Origin: Camarhynchus parvulus
Lineage: Eukaryota > Chordata > Aves > Passeriformes > Thraupidae
DNA: 64,000 bases
Assembly: GCF_901933205.1 (NCBI RefSeq)
Contig: NC_044572.1
Coordinates: forward strand, 25,568,501-25,632,500
Direction of reading: 5' to 3'
Part shown: one piece after another, positions 59,204 to 64,000 of the stretch
How the letters are laid out: each line of letters begins with the position of its first letter
Position numbering within the stretch: position 1 is the first letter of the stretch
Position numbers and translations under genes: made by a program
The notes under the pieces: model-generated
The model's database searches: none
What the model was told of the DNA's origin: nothing
What the model saw: only the letters and a program-made list of their open reading frames with translations

Positions 59204-62200
59204 CACTGGGTGATAGTAGAGAGGCTGGATGGTCTTGATCCATGTCAGTCCAAATGAAGAGATTTGCTTTAGTTTCTTCTGATACACTGAGGAGCTGCTG
59301 TGTCCTTGCCAAAGCATGATGGACCTGGGTCCTTCCCACTTAGCCACTGACTAATAACCATGTTCACAAACTCAGCAGAACTATTCCCTTGAGCAACTAC
59401 CCACCAGACCAGCACCATTGTTGAAACATAAATCGAATACTCTCTTTTCCAAACCTCTTCCACTTTCTGAATGCAAAATAATTCAAATTATTTAGTGCAT
59501 CACAAATCTTCACTGTACAGAGAAGTTTTAGTGCTTTCAGAAAATTTGTTTCATATAATTTTGTAAATATGATGAAAATAATTTAACATTAATTTCATTT
59601 CATTTAACATTAATATCTCCAATGTAATTTCAATCTTAAAGCAATATTCATTTTATTGTATGGATTAAATGTGCAAGAAATTAATTGCTTTGCATATAAT
59701 ACTTGACATCACTTAGGTTTCCCATATGCATGCATTAGTAATTGTGTATTTAAGACACTGAAAGCAAACAATTTTTGTGAGCTTTAGTGGAGTTTCATAT
59801 ATTTTTGAGGTGTACAAGTGGTTTGTTTTATTCCAGTTCAAGTACTCCTGACTTTCACCACCAACAGCCCCAAGTCTGGCTTCTGTCTCAATGAGCCAGT
59901 AGGAAGCAAAGATGGTGGATGATGATAAAACCAATGATCTCTCTGGATTCAGAGTGGGCAGATCCTCACACACCCTTTTTTTTTTTTCAAATAAGCATGA
60001 CTGTCTCTTGATGGGTTTAATCTACAAATAAGTGCAGAATAGAGCAGGAAACAAGTTGTCAAATCACACCAGGCCTGGGGCATTCCCAATGGCACTGACT
60101 GAGAATGGGTGGCATTAGATGCCTTGGGCAGAGCTGCTGCCCACTGTGCTGTCCCTGCAGAGCCTGCCCTCCCTTCAGCCACAGCTCTGCAGTGTTGTGG
60201 GACAGGAGGCTGCATGTGGAGAGAGCAAACAGCTTGGGAACAGGCCTGTCCCATGGAAAAGTGGGATGCAGCTCCTGGACATGCTCTCTTCTTCTCAGAA
60301 GAACAAAACAAAATCTGTCCAAAGGTAAAGGATCCTCATTTGTGAGTTCCATCCTCTGTTTCCCACTCCCTGTCCAGGCTCATCACAGCCTGAATCTGTA
60401 ATGTTGTGAAGGTTAATGGAGGCTGTGTAATGTACCCACTGTGTCTCCTAAAATTGCAAAAAACTAGGAAGAATTACAAGTCTAATCCCTTGTTACTATA
60501 TCTTCTGCTGCTGAAGGATGATAGAAAGGAGCCATTTTAATTTTTCTGAAGTATTACTCCTTTCTTTGGCTGTCCATAAATCGCATTACTTCTGTCCCCT
60601 GACATGTCTTGCATATAGTGGAATTACTTTCAGCTGCCTTAGATAAGTTTTTCTAAATCTGATTATTGCAGAACAAAGACCATCAGAAAAAGCAGCTAAG
60701 GGTCATCTTCTAACCCCCAATCTGTCTCTGACATTGGGAAGATGCTTTACCCTTGCTACAGTCAGTCATTGCTCTTACTTTCACTTAGCATGAAAGGCAA
60801 TTCTTAAAAGCATTCATTCTGATTCCTCAAAATTAAAATGTGGAAACTGCCGTGTTTCTTACAGCAGAGATAACATTAAAGTATAAAAATTGCCCTGTGA
60901 TCTTTGGATCATTTTCTCTTGAATCATTTTATCCTGGTAGCTGTTTCTCCTAAAAGGTTTGCAATGCTTGGAAAAGGAAACCAAAGACCTAATTGTATGC
61001 CAAGAAAGCTTCATAATTACATATTTCAGCCAATAAAATAATTGATCCAATTTGGCAAGAGTTTCATACTCTAAATTTTCACCCAGAATGGGTGATTAAG
61101 TGCTGTGCTCTCCCCAGGACACATTGAATTCCAGCTACAGCCAGGAAATTGGGCTGCCTCAGCTACTTAGTGTCTATAGGAAATATCTCTTGCTGCTCAA
61201 AAGTGCTGTATATTTTTGCGCTGATGACAGTGCTGCAGTGAGAAATAGAAGTGAAGGACACTGGAGAAATGATCCCAGCTGTGCCACTAGCTGAGAGCTG
61301 CTCAGCCCTCTGGGGGGTTTGCAGAACATGTAAAGGGTTTAGAGGCTTCAGTTGACTGGGAAGTCTGCACAGGTGTCTGTGCTGGTTGTCCTGGAGTAGG
61401 AGAAAGGAGATCAGTGAGCTTGCAAAGATGCTCAGCCTGTGCCTCATCCATGTCAGGGAGCCCTCTCCTTGCTGGACCTGCTGCCCTTGGGCCTGGGAGT
61501 ATGAGCAGCCCTGGCCAGGCACAGCCAGCCAAGAGGGACAGTGGGGGCAAGTGGAAGGTTTCCAGAAACAACCTCTTGTAAAAGGAGACCAGAAGCAGCC
61601 ATCTCCCATGTAATCCCAAGCAGGCCTGCAGGACTGGGGCTAGGGTTTTACGTGGAGCAGAGCCTAAACTCCCTATCTGGAGATGGACAGGGCCAGTCAG
61701 AGCTGCTGGAGCTGCCAGGCTGATTTGCTGCAGACCCAGCAGAGCTCTGGCAATGCCCACAAGACTTTCAAACAGCTTCTGCTCCAAACCACCTCACCTC
61801 TGCTGTGACTGACTGTGCAAAAATCAAACTAAAAAAGGCACATCTCTCCTGTAGCAGCTTGATTAGCACTGAACAGCTCTGCAGAGTATTAAGCTAATTT
61901 AAGTCTGGCTTTATAATATTTTCAAAATACCTTTGTGCATAGTTTCAAGGAACTTACAAATTCAGTGTTATGACACAAAAACTCAAACAAGGTTTGGCAG
62001 GCTGGTGGAAATACAGTTTCTGAATCTTTCATTAACAAAAATAAAGTCAAGACCATATTTCTCTCTGGTGAAGTAGCAGAGTGAGTGGCTACTATGGTTG
62101 TTAGTCTCCATCAGCTCTGTTTGTACTATTTCAAAGGGACCAGTAATATTCCTTTTCCTTTAGGTTCACCAGTGCTTGTGTTGCAAAATGACTTTTATTA

Positions 62201-62619
62201 TCTCTGGTAAATTATTTCTTCTCAGTAATGAAGCTAGAGACAGGGAAAGAGAAAAGATGAGAAGAACAGGAAGCAAAGCTGTGCTACTGTGGGCTGCAAT
62301 TAGAGAGAGAAGAGGCTCAGATGTCTGCTGAGGGCACTGGAATTACAGCCACTGCCACCAGCAAACCACTGGGACACCATCAAAGAATCCTGCTCATAAA
62401 GTAGTTTTGGAGTCTACCTTGTTTCTTCTTCTGCCTCCAAATAATAACAGGCCAGAAGCTGCTGGAAATCTAGCACAGATGTCCTTGGCAATCTAATGGC
62501 AAAGGTACACCTGACAGGCCCAACATAAGGGCTTCTAGTTTTAGTGATGGGCTTTCTATTTCTAGCGAATATAGACAGGGAGTAATAGTACTTAGGTTCA
62601 GACTGCTCAATTTGGAAAA
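59204..62619. other. Non-coding DNA, nothing recognised
   Basis: No gene confirmed. 61300-61780 is GC-richer and has 148- and 161-codon minus frames that overlap in different reading frames, without a domain. 60080-60300 is similar. 59500-59710 is very AT-rich. Confidence 0.5.
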
Positions 62620-62847
62620 TTTTCCTTCCTTCCTTCCTTCCTTCCTTCCTTCCTTCCTTCCTTCCTTCCTTCCTTCCTTCCTTCCTTCCTTCCTTCCTTC
62701 CTTCCTTCCTTCCTTCCTTCCTTCCTTCCTTCCTTCCTTCCTTCCTTCCTTCCTTCCTTCCTTCCTTCCTTCCTTCCTTCCTTCCTTCCTTCCTTCCTTC
62801 CTTCCTTCCTTCCTTCCTCCCTCCCTCCCTCCCCTCCCTCCCTCCCT
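62620..62847 (-). repeat. 228-nt pure pyrimidine tract: (TTCC)n then (CCCT)n
   Basis: Every plus-strand base from 62620 to 62847 is C or T. About 49 TTCC units run to about 62817, then CCTC/CCCT units to 62847. On the minus strand this is (GGAA)n. It is long, nearly uninterrupted and likely length-polymorphic, and can form triplex DNA. Repeat frames across it are not genes. Confidence 0.97.
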
Positions 62848-63916
62848 GTCACTATTTGAAGCACACATTCAGCTCAGAGATGAAACCTGTCCCACAGTCA
62901 GTGAATCCTCTGCTCTTGCTCCTGGCTGCTGCTGGGAAAGGTGGGACACAAATCTTCCTCTCCAACTGAGCAAGCTGAACAATAAGTAGCAGGGCTTGGG
63001 AGCAGGATGGGGGTTCCTCAGAGCAAGGTGAAATATTGTCTTCCCATTATGGCTGCAGCAATTCAGTCTGGGTTTGAAGGCAATGAAAGTGCTTCACTCA
63101 TTTAATCAGATACTGATCGATGGCTGTAATCTACTGTGTCAACAATTTCTACAAGGGAATAAGGGTTCACTGAAATAAATCAGACTCCAGCCGACGCAGT
63201 TAGAAACAGTAAAAATTATGTCAATATACTAGATGTTTGATTCTGGTGTTGTGCTAGAATTGTCCATCATTCATTTTCAGTACTGCTAAATATTTTGTTT
63301 CTCAAATCCAGTACCATGCATTTGCAAGAGGTAGTTATATCTCACTTTTCCTCCCACTGTGTAATTGTACTTACTTAAAACCCCTTAAGATGGCCTTGTT
63401 TTCCATGCTCACTAGAAAGCACAAGGGATTAAACACAAACTCTTTTCTTTTAGGAGTAAAATTTCAGTGTGTTTCAGTTACATTCAAGTAATGTGAGTTC
63501 AGTTCTTGGCTCTATCATATCTTTTAGGGGTAAGACATTTTCCATTTCTACTTCCATTTCCATTTGCATTGAAGTTTGTGTAACTAAGTCACCCTTCTGT
63601 TTCATCACTTGCCTACATGAGGAACTTTTTACATGAAGCTGCACACGTGGGCACATCTAACATACTGCAGTTCAGTTCTTTTGCTCTTAAGGAGTACTGC
63701 AACATAGATTGCTATGAATAGCAATACCCTGAGGGTTTGGAATGCAAATTTAGTGAGAAATGAAGTAAATAGTAACACCAATCTCTCTCTGAACTTGTGG
63801 AACAAATAATTTTATAAAAAGTTGACATTTTTCAGATAATTAATGAAATTACTGAAAATAAATTTATTAAAATAATTATACTTTATTATAAGAATTATAA
63901 TTTATAAAATAATTCT
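62848..63916. other. Non-coding DNA, nothing recognised
   Basis: No gene or recognised transposon. The last 150 bp before the CR1 end are extremely AT-rich. Confidence 0.5.
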
Positions 63917-64000
63917 AGAATCATAGAATCATAGAGTAGTTTGTGTTAGAAGGAACCTGTAAAGGTCATCTAGTTCAAGCCTCCTGCAATGAGAAATAAC
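63917..64000 (-). mobile_element. CR1 LINE 3' end, cut by window edge
   Basis: AGAATCATAGAATCATAGAG, then GTTAGAAGGAACCTGTAAAG and GTCATCTAGTTCAAGCCTCC are the reverse complement of a CR1 3' terminus, including the tandem 8-bp tail ATTCTATG. The element continues past base 64000, so its length is unknown. Confidence 0.93.

Noticed and set aside
62470..62989. Open frames of 85-132 codons at the TTCC array
   Set aside because: Same artefact of a simple repeat lacking stop codons.
1..64000. CRISPR array, bacterial operon or phage-like system
   Set aside because: Repeats present are microsatellites or retroelements. No regularly spaced repeat/spacer pattern and no dense long frames exist.

Overview
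This window looks like AT-rich, non-coding vertebrate nuclear DNA from a bird, most likely a songbird (Passeriformes). I found no protein-coding exon, tRNA, rRNA, CRISPR array or bacterial-type operon. The open frames of 60-170 codons are chance frames, frames inside transposons, or frames running through simple repeats. The bird assignment rests on several CR1 LINE fragments, including 3' ends with the typical 8-bp tails (ATTCTATG-like), and on long terminal repeats (LTRs) that I recognise from avian and passerine endogenous retroviruses. Family resemblance is from memory and was not checked against a repeat library.

Layout. 1-6.4 kb: unannotated AT-rich DNA with a palindrome cluster at 1.4 kb. 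6.46-9.2 kb: a ~1.07-kb ERVL-type LTR (+), a second LTR with an intact polyadenylation signal (+, from 8.3 kb) and a CR1 3' end (-). 12.4-13.56 kb: the longest CR1 fragment (+), still carrying a broken reverse-transcriptase motif. 14.3 kb: GT-rich minisatellite. 20.9-21.2 kb: a 261-nt pure-purine tract, (GGGAA)n followed by (GGAA)n. 22.4-23.3 kb: two head-to-tail CR1 fragments (+). 27.9 kb: a short CR1 3' end. 28.0-40.5 kb: about 12.5 kb in which I recognise no mobile element. 40.5-57.0 kb: a transposon-rich stretch with three CR1 fragments and five solo LTRs (41.5, 45.0, 46.2, 50.2 and 56.5 kb), plus a CR1 3' end at 52.8 kb. 59.1 kb: a mariner-like terminal inverted repeat beside an 18-bp minisatellite. 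62.6-62.85 kb: a 228-nt pure-pyrimidine tract, (TTCC)n, in the opposite sense to the one at 21 kb. 63.9 kb to the end: a CR1 3' end cut by the window edge.

Nothing here works together as a gene system. The window reads as intergenic or intronic DNA shaped by CR1 retrotransposition, retroviral insertion followed by LTR-LTR recombination to solo LTRs, and microsatellite expansion. The observations most worth a second look are the two long homopurine/homopyrimidine tracts (one with strong G-quadruplex potential), the four-arm palindrome at 1.4 kb, an ~85-bp repeat flanking the 41.5-kb LTR on both sides, the mariner-like end at 59.1 kb, and the element-poor 12.5-kb block.
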